19,595 bases of DNA from Actinomycetota bacterium (GCA_019348435.1 JAHWJM010000008.1:1-19595), one strand, 5' to 3'; shown: positions 1 to 8,023, counted from the stretch's first letter. The notes: generated by a model not told the origin, from the letters alone. Translations and numbers: made by a program.

Positions 1-2
1 TG

Positions 3-683
3 GCCAAGGGCCGCGTGCGCACGACGTTCCGCCAGGCGCAGCTGCACCCGTCGATCATCACGTGGAACCTCGCCAACGAGGTCGCCGGCAACGGCCATCC
101 GGAGGGGCAGATCCCGTACGTCGACTCGATGGCCGCCGAGCTCAAGCGCATCGATCCCAGCCGCCCGATCGCGCTCGACATCTGGGGCGCGCATCCGCCG
201 AAGAAGACCTCGCGCATCTACCGGAACATCGACATGATCGGCTGGACGAACTACATCGGCTGGTACGAGGCCACGCACGCTCCCGCCGAAGAACTGCGGG
301 CGCTGATCCGCGCGCGGCTGCAGCGGCTGCGCAAGGTCTTCCCCGACAAGGTCATCGCCGTCACGGAGTTCGGCGCCGAGGCCAACGGCCTCAACCCGAC
401 GACCGCCCCCGGCGGCTATGCGTTCCAGGCGCACCTGCTCGACCTGCACCTGTCGACCTACGCGCGGATCCCCAACCTCGCCGGCGCGCTCGTGTGGAAC
501 CTGCGCGACTTCGCCGTGGCGCCCACCTTCTACGGCGGATCGATCAAGAGCCAGGTGCCGAACATCAAGCTCCTGCGGGGCCTGAACCAGAAGGGCCTGT
601 TCGACGTGCGCAACAAGGCCAAGCCATCCGTCGAGGTCGTCAGCGGCCGCTTCAGAGCCCAGGGCGCCACCGCCGGCGGCTAG
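3..683 (+). CDS. Glycoside hydrolase family 2 (beta-glucuronidase/galactosidase-like), 3' part
   Basis: The frame is open from the left edge (codons start at base 3) to TAG at 681-683, so the 5' part lies outside the window; the GTG at 15 is internal. The protein is the end of a GH2 TIM barrel. HPSIITWNLANE carries the expected acid/base Glu (codon 78-80) and VTEFGAE the expected nucleophile Glu (codon 366-368); both residues of the retaining mechanism are present. VWNLRDF and the final NQKGLFD..KAKPSVE stretch are typical of the C-terminus of GH2 glucuronidases and galactosidases. Exact substrate cannot be called without the N-terminal sugar-binding domains, nor can secretion. Downstream fumC is functionally unrelated, and a 17-bp palindrome overlaps the stop codon. 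Confidence 0.85.
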   Translation, partial: AKGRVRTTFRQAQLHPSIITWNLANEVAGNGHPEGQIPYVDSMAAELKRIDPSRPIALDIWGAHPPKKTSRIYRNIDMIGWTNYIGWYEATHAPAEELRALIRARLQRLRKVFPDKVIAVTEFGAEANGLNPTTAPGGYAFQAHLLDLHLSTYARIPNLAGALVWNLRDFAVAPTFYGGSIKSQVPNIKLLRGLNQKGLFDVRNKAKPSVEVVSGRFRAQGATAGG

Positions 684-695
684 CGGGCCGCTAGC
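679..695. promoter_or_regulatory. 17-bp perfect inverted repeat at the GH2 stop / fumC leader
   Basis: GCTAGCGG-g-CCGCTAGC is a perfect inverted repeat with 8-bp arms, overlapping the GH2 TAG stop. As RNA it would fold to a 6-7 bp stem followed by GUUGU, a weak terminator for the GH2 gene. As DNA it could be an operator, since a candidate fumC -10 (TAGCGT, 692-697) starts inside its right arm. Both arms carry CTAG, a tetranucleotide otherwise nearly absent from the window. The inverted repeat is seen; its function is inferred. Confidence 0.5.
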
Positions 696-732
696 GTTGT
701 CGGCACGGTAACCGACGATGCGAGGACATGGC

Positions 733-2058
<1,326 letters not shown>

Positions 2059-2075
2059 CCGGTGCCGCTGCGGCC

Positions 2076-2915
2076 TTACAGGCAGAAGGCCGTGATCTCC
2101 CGCGCCACCCCGACCGGATCGTCGTAGGCGATCAGAAAGCCGGTGCCCGTCAGCACCCGCAGCTGCGCATCGGGCAGGAGGTCCAGCGCCTGCTCGGCGC
2201 AGGCGAGCGGGTGGTAGCGGTCGCGGTCGGCCCAGAGCAGCAGGACGGGCGCCTCGATGCGCGGGTAGGCGTCCAGCAGGGCGGTCTGCGCGCCGCTCGG
2301 CCAGCGCCGCACCCAGCGCGACCACGACCGCGCGAGGTTCGCGTTGCCGGCGACATCCGCCGTCGCGTGGCGCACGAGATCGCGGGCCGCGGGGTTGCCG
2401 CGCGCGGTGAGCTTCATCCCCTGCTCGGGGCGGTAGGCGAGCGGCACGGCGCGCGAGACGGCCCGATCGAGGCCGGGCAGAGCTGCCGCGGGAGCGACCG
2501 CGCGCAGCGGCACCGGCAGCCGCGAGCGCGCCGGCTGCCCGTGCAGGCGGTTGGGCATGACCACGAGGGTCGCCGGCTGCAGCTGCCCCGTCGACACCGC
2601 CCGCAGCAGGATCTCCGCCCCGGCGCCGTGACCGCCGACGAGCGGGTGCGCGCCGCACGTCTCGCGACAGAACGCGGCCATCACCTCGGCCAGCCAGTCC
2701 AGCGTGTACGGGTGGCGCGGGCGGTCCTCGGAGTCGCCGTGCAGCGGCAGGTCGGGCAGCACGAGGCGGAAGCGGTCGGCGAGGTGCTCGACGAGCGGGA
2801 CGAACTCGCGGTGCGACAGCGCGGCGCTGTGCATGAGGCACAGACCCGGCCCGACGCCCGCCTCGCGGTAGGCGATCCGTGCGCCGTCGCGGTGGTGGTA
2901 GAGGCGCAGCTTCAT
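2076..2915 (-). CDS. Alpha/beta-hydrolase-fold protein lacking catalytic Ser and His
   Basis: A 279-residue protein with the alpha/beta hydrolase layout: strand plus LCLMHSAALS (26-34) where HG usually sits, VLPDLPLHGDS (52-62), elbow region PLVGGHGAGAE (91-101), and a C-terminal strand LLLWADRDRYHP (225-236) carrying the acid, D232. The elbow G-H-G-A-G has Gly97 where the nucleophile Ser of GxSxG belongs. The usual catalytic His before the YDDP-type motif is Phe260 (GTGFLIAYDDP). Two of three triad residues are therefore missing and ordinary esterase activity is unlikely. The ATG overlaps the stop of the upstream lipoprotein gene (ATGA), so the two are translationally coupled. Codon use looks normal and there is no frameshift, so it is maintained as a gene, perhaps as a binding or scaffold protein. 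Confidence 0.85.
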   Translation of the reverse strand: MKLRLYHHRDGARIAYREAGVGPGLCLMHSAALSHREFVPLVEHLADRFRLVLPDLPLHGDSEDRPRHPYTLDWLAEVMAAFCRETCGAHPLVGGHGAGAEILLRAVSTGQLQPATLVVMPNRLHGQPARSRLPVPLRAVAPAAALPGLDRAVSRAVPLAYRPEQGMKLTARGNPAARDLVRHATADVAGNANLARSWSRWVRRWPSGAQTALLDAYPRIEAPVLLLWADRDRYHPLACAEQALDLLPDAQLRVLTGTGFLIAYDDPVGVAREITAFCL

Positions 2916-3394
2916 CCGCGCTTCTCGCCCGCGCGCTTCCCGCGCGCGAGCGCGGCGGCTGACGCGGCGGGTGCTGCGGGAGGGAGCGCCGCGAGCTGCT
3001 CGATGCGCCGCGCGAGTTGGTTGGCGAGTCCGTCGGCGGCGCCGCGCGCACCGGCCCGCACCGCCCCCGCGAGGTAGCCGAGCTGCAGCGCGGCGCGCGC
3101 GTCGGTCTGTGCTCGCGCGCGCAACGTGTCCGCGAGGCGGCCGAAGGAGATGCCCAGCGACTGCAGGTCGCCGTCGGTGCGCGCGCGGCTGACGCAGCGC
3201 GACAGGCGCGTGCCGTCCTCCAGCGTGACCTCTCCCGGCGCCTGTCGCAGCGCGCTCATCAGCGCGGCCTGGTCGCCAAAGCAGCTTTCCGGCACGCCGT
3301 CGGGCTCTTGTCTGCTGCATCCGGCGAGCACCAGCAGCATCGCGCCCAACGCCCCCAGGCGGCGGCGCAGCGTTGCGACGCGTAGAGGTTTCAC
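2912..3394 (-). CDS. Small putative lipoprotein of unknown function
   Basis: 160 residues. The N-terminus is a lipoprotein signal: Arg-rich n-region (LRRRLG), hydrophobic core AMLLVLA and lipobox L-A-G-C with Cys26 as the lipidation site. The mature part has two further cysteines (in ESCFG and SRCVS), and an Ala/Arg-rich, probably helical C-terminal half. No known domain recognised. The start is GTG; TACGAT lies 6 nt upstream, which fits a leaderless transcript, and no Shine-Dalgarno is present. The stop overlaps the ATG of the degenerate alpha/beta-hydrolase gene by 4 nt, so the pair forms an operon and may act together, one part exported to the outer face of the membrane and one cytoplasmic. 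Confidence 0.75.
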   Translation of the reverse strand: MKPLRVATLRRRLGALGAMLLVLAGCSRQEPDGVPESCFGDQAALMSALRQAPGEVTLEDGTRLSRCVSRARTDGDLQSLGISFGRLADTLRARAQTDARAALQLGYLAGAVRAGARGAADGLANQLARRIEQLAALPPAAPAASAAALARGKRAGEKRG

Positions 3395-3400
3395 GGGCGG

Positions 3401-3406
3401 ATCGTA
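3401..3406 (-). promoter_or_regulatory. Putative -10 (TACGAT) for a leaderless lipoprotein mRNA
   Basis: Minus-strand TACGAT ends 6 nt before the GTG at 3394, so transcription would start at or next to the start codon. A perfect 14-bp palindrome CGCCGC-CA-GCGGCG (3412-3425) lies just upstream. It could be an operator or part of a terminator for the HD-GYP gene, whose stop is at 3461. Confidence 0.45.
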
Positions 3407-3460
3407 GAGTCCGCCGCCAGCGGCGATTGCGAGATCCGCGTCACGCGCGGCCGGCGCTGG

Positions 3461-4828
3461 TCACGAGGAGTCCAGCGCCACCGAGTCGGCGATCCGCCCC
3501 TCGATCGCCAGCTCGCGGTCGAAGTCCGCGGTGTCGGCGTGGCGGTAATCCATCCCGCGTCCGGCCAGCAGCGACGCGAGCGCCTCGACGTAGCGCTCGT
3601 CGAGCTGGCGCCCCGCCACGCGGCGCAGCTCGGTCATCGCCTGAAAGGACGTCATCCGGTCGCGGTAGGTGTCCTGCGTCGTCAGCGTGTCGTAGACCTC
3701 GGCGACCGCGACGATGCGCGCGATCTCCGGGATCTCTTCGCCCTTGAGGCGGCGCGGGTAGCCGCGGCCGTCGATCCGCTCGTGGTGAGCGCGCACGATC
3801 TCGGCGACCGGGCCGTAGACGCCGAGGTCGCGCAGCAGGTCGGCGCCGAGCTCGGGGTGCTGGTGGATCGCCTCCCAGTCGGCCTGCGTGAGCGTCCCGT
3901 CGCGCTCCATGACGCGGTCGGGAAGCGCGAAGCGGCCGATGTCGTGCAGCAGCCCGGCGGTATGCGCGAGCTCGACGTCGCGCCTGCTCATCGCGCACTC
4001 GAGCGCGATGTCGCGCGCAAAGGCCGCAACGGCGGCGCTGTGGCGCGCGGTCCGGCCGTCGCGGCGGTCGAGCGCCCGCACGAGCGATGAGAGCACGCCC
4101 CAGGACATCGCCGCATAGCGTTCTGTTCGCTCGCGCGCGATCACCACGAGGCGAGACATGTACGTGAAGGCGACGATGATGAGCACGAGGAAGACGCCCG
4201 CCGCGAGCCCGAGCCGCGCGAAGACGCCGGCGATCGAGACCGTCAGCGCCACGGTCAAGGCGAGCGAGGGCAGCAGCTCGCGCGGCGGGCGCAGCGCGGT
4301 GCGGACCCGGACGCCGTCAAGCAGCGCCAGCAGGGTGCTCAGCAACACGAAGTTCAAGATCAGAAACGCGACCGCGACGAGCGCGAGGACCGCGAGGGCC
4401 ACCGGCTCTGCGTTCTCGAGCTTGCCGACGAGGCTCCCGTAGAGCAATGCCGCAAGCAAGTTCGGGACGGCCGTCGCGGCGAGGTTGATCGGCAGCACCG
4501 AGGTTCGGTAGCGACGTCCCGCACGCCGGTGGCGGCGCACGACGAACGTGACGAGCTCGGCCACCACCGGGATCGCGAACGCAGCGGCAGGTCCGACGAA
4601 GGCCACGGCGAGCATGAAGCACACGAACGCCGCCGAGATGTCGATCGCGCCTGCCCACGCCGACGCGAACAGGACGCTGATGGTCGCGCCCGCGAGGAGC
4701 ACGAGCGTCAGCGGGTCGTAGAGCTCCTCCGGCGATGACGCCAGCAGGATCGGCGACGCCGCCAGCAGCAGCATCAGGGCCGCCGCGACGGCGGCCCTGG
4801 GATGCGCTGGGGCGCGAGCGGCGTTCAC
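3461..4828 (-). CDS. Membrane-anchored HD-GYP domain protein (putative cyclic-di-nucleotide phosphodiesterase)
   Basis: 455 residues. About seven or eight hydrophobic segments fill residues 12-225, followed by a short linker and a C-terminal HD-GYP domain (about 245-425). Metal and signature residues are present: H263, HDIG at 296-299, H324 in HQHPELG, HHE at 348-350, and DGRGYP at 353-358, then VAEVYDTLTT. HD-GYP proteins typically hydrolyse cyclic di-GMP (some cGAMP) to control surface or developmental behaviour. The intact HDxGYP set predicts an active enzyme at the inner face of the membrane, with the membrane part as possible sensor. The start is GTG with TACGGT 7 nt upstream, suggesting a leaderless mRNA. 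No GGDEF gene is nearby, so its signalling partner is unknown. Confidence 0.88.
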   Translation of the reverse strand: MNAARAPAHPRAAVAAALMLLLAASPILLASSPEELYDPLTLVLLAGATISVLFASAWAGAIDISAAFVCFMLAVAFVGPAAAFAIPVVAELVTFVVRRHRRAGRRYRTSVLPINLAATAVPNLLAALLYGSLVGKLENAEPVALAVLALVAVAFLILNFVLLSTLLALLDGVRVRTALRPPRELLPSLALTVALTVSIAGVFARLGLAAGVFLVLIIVAFTYMSRLVVIARERTERYAAMSWGVLSSLVRALDRRDGRTARHSAAVAAFARDIALECAMSRRDVELAHTAGLLHDIGRFALPDRVMERDGTLTQADWEAIHQHPELGADLLRDLGVYGPVAEIVRAHHERIDGRGYPRRLKGEEIPEIARIVAVAEVYDTLTTQDTYRDRMTSFQAMTELRRVAGRQLDERYVEALASLLAGRGMDYRHADTADFDRELAIEGRIADSVALDSS

Positions 4829-4835
4829 GGGCCGA

Positions 4836-4841
4836 ACCGTA
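4836..4841 (-). promoter_or_regulatory. Putative -10 (TACGGT) for a leaderless HD-GYP mRNA
   Basis: Minus-strand TACGGT ends 7 nt before the GTG start at 4828 and there is no Shine-Dalgarno. This fits transcription starting at the start codon. A clear -35 is not seen. Confidence 0.45.
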
Positions 4842-4871
4842 CCCCCGCCGCCGACGGCAAACGGCGCTTGC

Positions 4872-4961
4872 TCAGTTTCCGCGGAACGCGCCGCCGGTCG
4901 CTGCGAGAACGCTGATCGCGGTGATCAGGAATGGGTACGCGCGGTACTTGAGCTGGGACAT
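4872..4961 (-). CDS. 29-residue membrane micropeptide
   Basis: The ORF encodes a 29-residue peptide: a short basic N-terminus (MSQLKYRAYP), one hydrophobic segment (FLITAISVLAATGGA, about residues 11-25) and a charged end (FRGN), as expected for a single-pass membrane peptide with N-in topology. GGAGG (minus strand 4972-4968) lies 6 nt before ATG, one of the best Shine-Dalgarno sites in the window. A promoter, TTCACC-N16-TACGTT, lies at the right distance. Dedicated signals on so short a frame argue that it is translated. Function unknown; candidates are a regulator of a membrane protein, such as the adjacent HD-GYP protein, or a toxin-like peptide. No homology claim is made. Confidence 0.62.
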   Translation of the reverse strand: MSQLKYRAYPFLITAISVLAATGGAFRGN

Positions 4962-5000
4962 GGAGGACCTCCGGGTGGTGGGTCGTTGAGCTGCGCGCCT

Positions 5001-5028
5001 AACGTAGCCCAGCGATCTCGCTGGTGAA
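5001..5028 (-). promoter_or_regulatory. Promoter of the micropeptide with an inverted repeat in the spacer
   Basis: On the minus strand, -35 TTCACC (5028-5023), a 16-nt spacer and -10 TACGTT (5006-5001). The expected start is near 4994, giving a leader of about 33 nt that includes the GGAGG ribosome site. The spacer holds a perfect inverted repeat AGCGA-TC-TCGCT (5011-5022), a plausible repressor or activator site. The divergent MerR gene begins about 200 bp away. Confidence 0.5.
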
Positions 5029-5221
5029 GGGCGACCGGGCGACCGCGACGCCCGACGCTTCGATGCAGCCGAATTTGCAAAAGTTCGCCGCGGGCAGCTG
5101 CGCAAAAGCATGCGCTGCGCCGTGCGCCTCTCGATCTACGCTGCAGCGCGAGCCCGGCGCTGCGCCCGCAGCGCACGCCGTGTGGTTTGCATCGCCTCCC
5201 GTGAGGGCCCATGATGTCCCA

Positions 5222-6127
5222 ATGCGGACTCTGAAGACCAGCGAAGCGGCTGCGCTGCTGAACGTCAGCCCGAACACGCTCCGCGCCTGGGAGCGTCGCT
5301 TCGGCTATCCCAAGCCCCAGCGTTCTGCCGGACAGCACCGCCAGTACACGCACGGTGAAGTCGCGGCCCTGCGCGATGCGCTCCAGCAGGGGCTTTCGAT
5401 CTCGTCCGCCGTCAGCCGTGCGCGCGAGGCGCTCAGCACCGATACGCACACGCTGGTCGGCGCGCTCGCGGGCTTCGAGCTCGATCGTGCCGACGGCGCC
5501 ATGGAGTCCGCGCTCGCGCTGCGCTCGGTGGAGCGGGCGGTCGAGGAGGTTCTGCTGCCGTCGCTCGACGAGCTCGGGGAGCGCTTTGGCACCGACAGCG
5601 CGCCGTGGGCCTTCGCGGCGCGCTGGGCGGACGGCTGGCTGCGCCGGGCGCAGCGCCTCGCTCCGGCGCCCGTGCGCCGCCTCGCGATCCTCGTCGGCGA
5701 CGCGACCCGCAGCGAACTCGATCGCGATGCCCTCGCGGTGCGGGCCTTCGAGCTGTTCTGCGGGCGCTCCGGCGCGCGGGTGATGGCGCTGCCGGTCGCC
5801 GGCGTCTCCGGCCTCTCCGACGTCGTCGCATCGCTCTCGCCCAATGCCGTCGTCATCGCCGGCAGTCACCTGGCGGACGACGACATCGCCCTCTGGGCCT
5901 ACCGCGTGCGCGCCACGGCGGGTCCACTGCCCACCGCCCTGTTTCGCAGTTCTCACCAGACGGCTCCCGTCCGCACGACCGGCACGCGCATGCTGCCCCA
6001 CCAGCCGTTCGCGGCGCACCGCCAGGTGCTCGCCCTGATCGACGATCGCCAGGGGGCTTCGGTCCGCGAGGTCGCCCCGCTGTCGGTGCCCGAGGCCGAA
6101 CGCGAGCGTCGGGAGGCGCAGGTATGA
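5222..6127 (+). CDS. MerR-family regulator with degenerate cobalamin-binding region (CarH/LitR-like)
   Basis: 301 residues. The N-terminal MerR winged helix is clear (LKTSEAAALLNVSPNTLRAW, ERRFGYPKPQRSAGQHRQYT; residues 4-43). Next come a helical cap (about 76-150; EVLLPSLDELGERFG) and a Rossmann-like region (about 152-235; RRLAILVGD..VVIAGSHLADDD), the CarH/LitR order. The cobalamin contacts are not seen. The cap W..EH motif is replaced (F122, then FA), and the lower-ligand His of the E-x-H-x-x-G motif appears to be Asp (SELDRDA, 164-170). It may thus sense something other than B12, or simply dimerise. ATG at 5222 begins just at the HTH; in-frame starts back to 5024 would add unrelated sequence. 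Its stop overlaps the next ATG (ATGA), so the two genes are coupled. Confidence 0.82.
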   Translation: MRTLKTSEAAALLNVSPNTLRAWERRFGYPKPQRSAGQHRQYTHGEVAALRDALQQGLSISSAVSRAREALSTDTHTLVGALAGFELDRADGAMESALALRSVERAVEEVLLPSLDELGERFGTDSAPWAFAARWADGWLRRAQRLAPAPVRRLAILVGDATRSELDRDALAVRAFELFCGRSGARVMALPVAGVSGLSDVVASLSPNAVVIAGSHLADDDIALWAYRVRATAGPLPTALFRSSHQTAPVRTTGTRMLPHQPFAAHRQVLALIDDRQGASVREVAPLSVPEAERERREAQV

Positions 6128-6609
6128 GGCGCCTGCACGCCCTGCGGCCCATCGAGGTCGACGGGCAGGACGGCGAGCTCATCTCGTTCTGCGGGCACTG
6201 CGGCCTCAGGCCTCACCCGCGCGCGGCGCCACCGGCCTCGCGCGTCTGCGATCACTGCGGCCTCGGGGTCGTCCTGCAGGCGCGGGTCGATGTCGCGCCG
6301 CGACACGACCAGCCGTTTCTCGTCGTCGACATGTCGCTGTCGGTCTGTGCCGTGTCCGCGGCGGCCGAGACGCTCTTCGCGATCGACGAGACCGATGCCG
6401 TCAACCGGCACATCGGCGATTTCCTCGTGCCCGCCGACAGCAACGCCGCCAGCGTGGAGAACCTCCTGACGCTGCTCGTCGACGTTGCCGCCGGCTCGCG
6501 CGAGGTGTGCACCACGGTCGTTCGCCCGCGGCACGAGTACGGCGTGCGCTTCTGGGCGCGGATCGGCCCGTGCGGCTCCCCGCGCGCGGCGCTGCTCGTG
6601 CTTTCCTGA
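6124..6609 (+). CDS. Small zinc-ribbon plus PAS-like protein, coupled to the MerR regulator
   Basis: 161 residues. The N-terminal part has two CxxC knuckles, C23-G-H-C26 and C42-D-H-C45, a four-cysteine zinc ribbon. Residues about 60-160 look like a PAS fold: FLVVDMSLSVCAVSAAAETLFAIDETDAVNRHIGDF resembles the PAS opening, in which a stored signal is compared with a DAxxLxG-type helix, and the end (RFWARIGP..RAALLVLS) resembles the closing strands. No kinase, cyclase or output domain follows. The ATGA overlap with the MerR gene means it is made in step with that regulator, so it probably acts as its partner or sensor. PAS assignment is by pattern only. Confidence 0.68.
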   Translation: MRRLHALRPIEVDGQDGELISFCGHCGLRPHPRAAPPASRVCDHCGLGVVLQARVDVAPRHDQPFLVVDMSLSVCAVSAAAETLFAIDETDAVNRHIGDFLVPADSNAASVENLLTLLVDVAAGSREVCTTVVRPRHEYGVRFWARIGPCGSPRAALLVLS

Positions 6610-6635
6610 CGACCGGCAGCGTCCGCCGCGCCAGG

Positions 6636-6641
6636 TACGGT
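6636..6641 (+). promoter_or_regulatory. Putative -10 (TACGGT) for the MarR gene
   Basis: TACGGT, identical to the HD-GYP -10, ends 11 nt before the ATG at 6653, implying a leader of only a few bases. It sits in the 43-bp gap after the PAS gene, so the MarR gene need not depend on the upstream operon. Confidence 0.4.
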
Positions 6642-6652
6642 CCGGCGCCAGG

Positions 6653-7084
6653 ATGACCCTCGTGCCCGGCGACCCGCTCGCGCATCGCGCTCTCGATTCG
6701 CTGCTGCGCGCCGAGGCGTCCGTCCGGCGCCGGCTGAGCGCCGATCTCGAGCGCGAGGGCCTGTCGGCGACGGGCTTCTCGGTCCTCGTGATCCTGACGA
6801 CGGCGGGCGGTGAGCTCGAGCTGCGGGTGCTGCGCGCGCGGCTGCGCACGTCCAAGGCCAACGCGACCGAGGTCGTCACGACGCTCGAGAGCCGCGGCCT
6901 CGTGCACCGCCGCCGGCTGGTGAGCGACCGGCGCGCGGCGAGCGTCGCGATCACCCAGCGCGGCGGCGAGATCGTCGACCGGTTGTTCCCCGAGCACAGC
7001 CATCGGGTGGCGCAGGCGTTCGCGGTGCTCGACGAGGCGGAGAAGCGCAGCCTCGCTTCGATCTGCCGCAAGCTCGCCGCCTGA
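6653..7084 (+). CDS. MarR-family transcriptional regulator
   Basis: 143 residues forming one MarR domain: N-terminal dimerisation helix (HRALDSLLRAEASVRRRL), the winged helix-turn-helix (about residues 55-100; LRTSKANATEVVTTLESRGLV, then the wing RRRLVSDRRAASVAIT with the D-x-R core) and a C-terminal dimerisation helix. These proteins repress genes for efflux, stress or aromatic catabolism and are released by small ligands. Its target is not evident; it is convergent with the LysR gene (9-bp gap), and no efflux gene is adjacent. An alternative start is GTG at 6662, which has AGGA 8 nt upstream; ATG at 6653 would be leaderless. Confidence 0.88.
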   Translation: MTLVPGDPLAHRALDSLLRAEASVRRRLSADLEREGLSATGFSVLVILTTAGGELELRVLRARLRTSKANATEVVTTLESRGLVHRRRLVSDRRAASVAITQRGGEIVDRLFPEHSHRVAQAFAVLDEAEKRSLASICRKLAA

Positions 7085-7093
7085 CGCAGCGCC

Positions 7094-8005
7094 TCACGCT
7101 CCCGGCGCCAGCGCGGGTTCGCGCGCGGCGTGCGCCAGCGCCTCGTTCATCGCGGTCGCCACCGGCGCCCGCCGATGTCGCGGCCGGACCGTCCACACCG
7201 AGCGCGCCGGAGGCGTCGACTGCAAGCGCTTCACGGTGACACCGGCGTGCACGGGAACGAGCCCGAGCGCGGGCAGCAGCGCGACGGCCAGCCCGGCGGC
7301 GACGATCGGCTGGGCCATCGCGATGTCGCCGGTCTCGTAGGCGACGTCGGGCTCGAAGCCGCCAAGCTCGCGGCAGAGGTCGCGCAGGATCTGGCTGTAG
7401 GCATGATCGGCCGGCGGGCTGGTCCAGCGTTCCCCGGCCAGCTCGGCGAGGCTGACCTGCTGCCGCGCCGCCAGCGGATGCCGGCTGGGCAACGCGATCG
7501 CGTATGGATCGTCGAGCAGGTGGCTCCACTCGAGCGCGCTGTCGCCGGGCGGCCCGAAGCCGTACACGACCGCGAGGTCGAGCTCGCCGGCGCGAATCCC
7601 CCGGATCGCGGGCGCCGGCTCGAGCTGGTGCAGCTCGAGCGCGACCGCGGGGTGCGCGCGCGAGAAGGCCGCCACGGCGCCCGGCAGGAAGGTGGCCCAC
7701 GCAGTGAAGAACCCGCCCATCCGAAGGCTTCCCGATTCGCCCTTCACCAGGGCGGCAAGCTCGCGTTCGACGGCCTCCGCCTGTGCCAGCAGCCCATCCG
7801 CGTGCGCCAGCACGGCAGCCCCTGCGGCCGTCGGCCTGACGGGACGGCTCGTGCGGTCGACCAGCGTGACGCCGAGATCGCGCTCGAGCGTCGTGATCTG
7901 CTGCGAGACGCTGGACTGCGTGTAGTCCAGCGCCTGAGCGGCGGCCGAGAACGACCGGCGGCCGATCACCTCTCGGAACGTACGCAGGCGGCGGAGATCT
8001 AGCAT
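7094..8005 (-). CDS. LysR-family transcriptional regulator
   Basis: 303 residues. The N-terminal LysR helix-turn-helix is clear (LDLRRLRTFREV, SFSAAAQALDYTQSSVSQQI, LERDLGVTLVDRTSRPVRPT; residues 2-60), then a linker helix and the two-lobed effector domain (about 90-295; GSLRMGGFF, LDLAVVYGF, GLAVALLPALGLV). The ATG at 8005 places the HTH at the N-terminus as in the family; upstream frame extension to 8053 adds an unlikely 16 residues. It is divergent from a cupin gene, the classic LysR arrangement, so the cupin gene is the likely target. A LysR-type palindrome overlaps its own start codon and -10, predicting autoregulation. Confidence 0.9.
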   Translation of the reverse strand: MLDLRRLRTFREVIGRRSFSAAAQALDYTQSSVSQQITTLERDLGVTLVDRTSRPVRPTAAGAAVLAHADGLLAQAEAVERELAALVKGESGSLRMGGFFTAWATFLPGAVAAFSRAHPAVALELHQLEPAPAIRGIRAGELDLAVVYGFGPPGDSALEWSHLLDDPYAIALPSRHPLAARQQVSLAELAGERWTSPPADHAYSQILRDLCRELGGFEPDVAYETGDIAMAQPIVAAGLAVALLPALGLVPVHAGVTVKRLQSTPPARSVWTVRPRHRRAPVATAMNEALAHAAREPALAPGA

Positions 8006-8023
8006 CGGCGCTGCCGATACTAG
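7999..8023. promoter_or_regulatory. LysR-type operator (ATC-N9-GAT palindrome) over the lysR -10 and start codon
   Basis: The core ATCGGC-gct-GCCGAT (8004-8018) is a perfect palindrome with the LysR consensus T-N11-A (ATC-N9-GAT). It extends to CTAG on both sides (7999-8002 and 8020-8023) with one mismatched pair. On the minus strand TAGTAT (8022-8017) is a good -10, 11 nt before the LysR ATG at 8005. Binding here would block lysR transcription and could act on the divergent cupin promoter about 90 bp away. Confidence 0.6.

Noticed and set aside
3017..3747. Several plus-strand open frames opposite the lipoprotein and HD-GYP genes
   Set aside because: They are Arg/Ala/Pro-rich shadow frames without recognisable domains or ribosome sites, opposite genes with clear signals.
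5062..5110. Two similar TTTGCAAAAG / CTGCGCAAAAG motifs in the gap before the MerR gene, as operator repeats
   Set aside because: Only a short shared core (GCAAAAG), no symmetry and no link to a mapped promoter; too weak to list as a site.
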